Both the position numbers and the translations under genes were made by a program. Under the pieces are notes generated by a model, which did not search any database, was not told the DNA's origin, and was given only the letters and a program-made list of their open reading frames with translations. Positions 63,944 to 64,000 of a stretch of 64,000 bases of DNA are shown here, in pieces. The DNA comes from Erpobdella octoculata (taxonomy: Eukaryota; Annelida; Clitellata; Hirudinida; Erpobdellidae): contig OZ022246.1 of the NCBI GenBank assembly GCA_963978895.1, positions 3,200,955 to 3,264,954 on the forward strand, in the 5' to 3' direction. The first letter of the stretch is position 1; each line of letters opens with the position of its first letter.

Positions 63944-64000
<57 letters not shown>
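63882..64000. repeat. (ACAT)n and (AT)n microsatellite at window edge
   Basis: A tetranucleotide run followed by AT dinucleotides, in the HERC2 intron upstream of exon 63855-63786; it may belong to another family B Helitron continuing outside. Confidence 0.9.

Overview
The window is animal nuclear DNA, AT-rich and crowded with transposable elements. Evidence for an animal: spliced exons of an integrin alpha subunit, the HECT end of HERC2 and a FIG4-like SAC phosphatase fragment, together with Helitrons, Penelope-like retroelements with GIY-YIG endonuclease domains, a CR1/L2-type LINE, a tRNA-derived SINE and hAT-type MITEs. The species cannot be named from the sequence; a TE-rich invertebrate is most likely. 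There are no prokaryotic features (operons, CRISPR, rRNA).

Layout. 0.2-2.9 kb: decayed minus-strand DDE transposon with a C-terminal Ulp1-like protease remnant. 2.9-7.8 kb: dispersed repeats, a SINE, a hairpin and a TIR element. 7.8-9.8 kb: first three coding exons of an integrin alpha gene (minus strand), intron 1 holding a repeat insertion. 10-25.6 kb: a Helitron field in which family A (5' TCTATATATATAAAAGAACATG, satellite-like interior) and family B (5' ATGT-rich start, GC-rich 18-bp VNTR interior, 3' GGGCAACGCCGGGTA..CTAG) lie in tandem, inverted and composite arrangements separated by long (TA)n tracts; a small RING-finger gene sits at 23.4 kb. 25.6-32.0 kb: one family B copy whose microsatellite expanded to (ATATATGT)n and was invaded by a Penelope-like element with 0.43-kb inverted arms carrying hammerhead-like motifs, and by a Helitron with a damaged Pif1-type helicase. 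32.3-34.1 kb: second copy of a composite inverted family B unit, and another SINE. 34.4-38.0 kb: nearly complete LINE (ORF1 and 950-codon EN-RT ORF2). 38-45 kb: more Helitrons, a pogo/jerky-like exon with good splice sites, and fragments of a second Penelope-like family with a well-formed hammerhead motif. 48.0-49.3 kb: an undescribed seven-exon gene for a 160-residue acidic protein, all introns in phase 1. 50.3 kb: frameshifted second RING copy. 51.4-52.0 kb: FIG4-like fragment. 53.8-55.7 kb: complete family A Helitron. 56.9 and 57.9 kb: two hAT-like MITEs with exact 8-bp target duplications. 59.8-63.9 kb: last nine exons of HERC2 (minus strand).

The host genes (integrin alpha, acidic gene, HERC2 and possibly the RING gene) are unrelated in function; what ties the window together is transposon biology. 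Helitrons seed AT microsatellites, the microsatellites act as landing sites, and minisatellites inside HERC2 introns have copied a 5' splice site and kept an intron open in frame. Exon boundaries were placed by hand from GT/AG sites, reading phase and remembered homologues, without any alignment.
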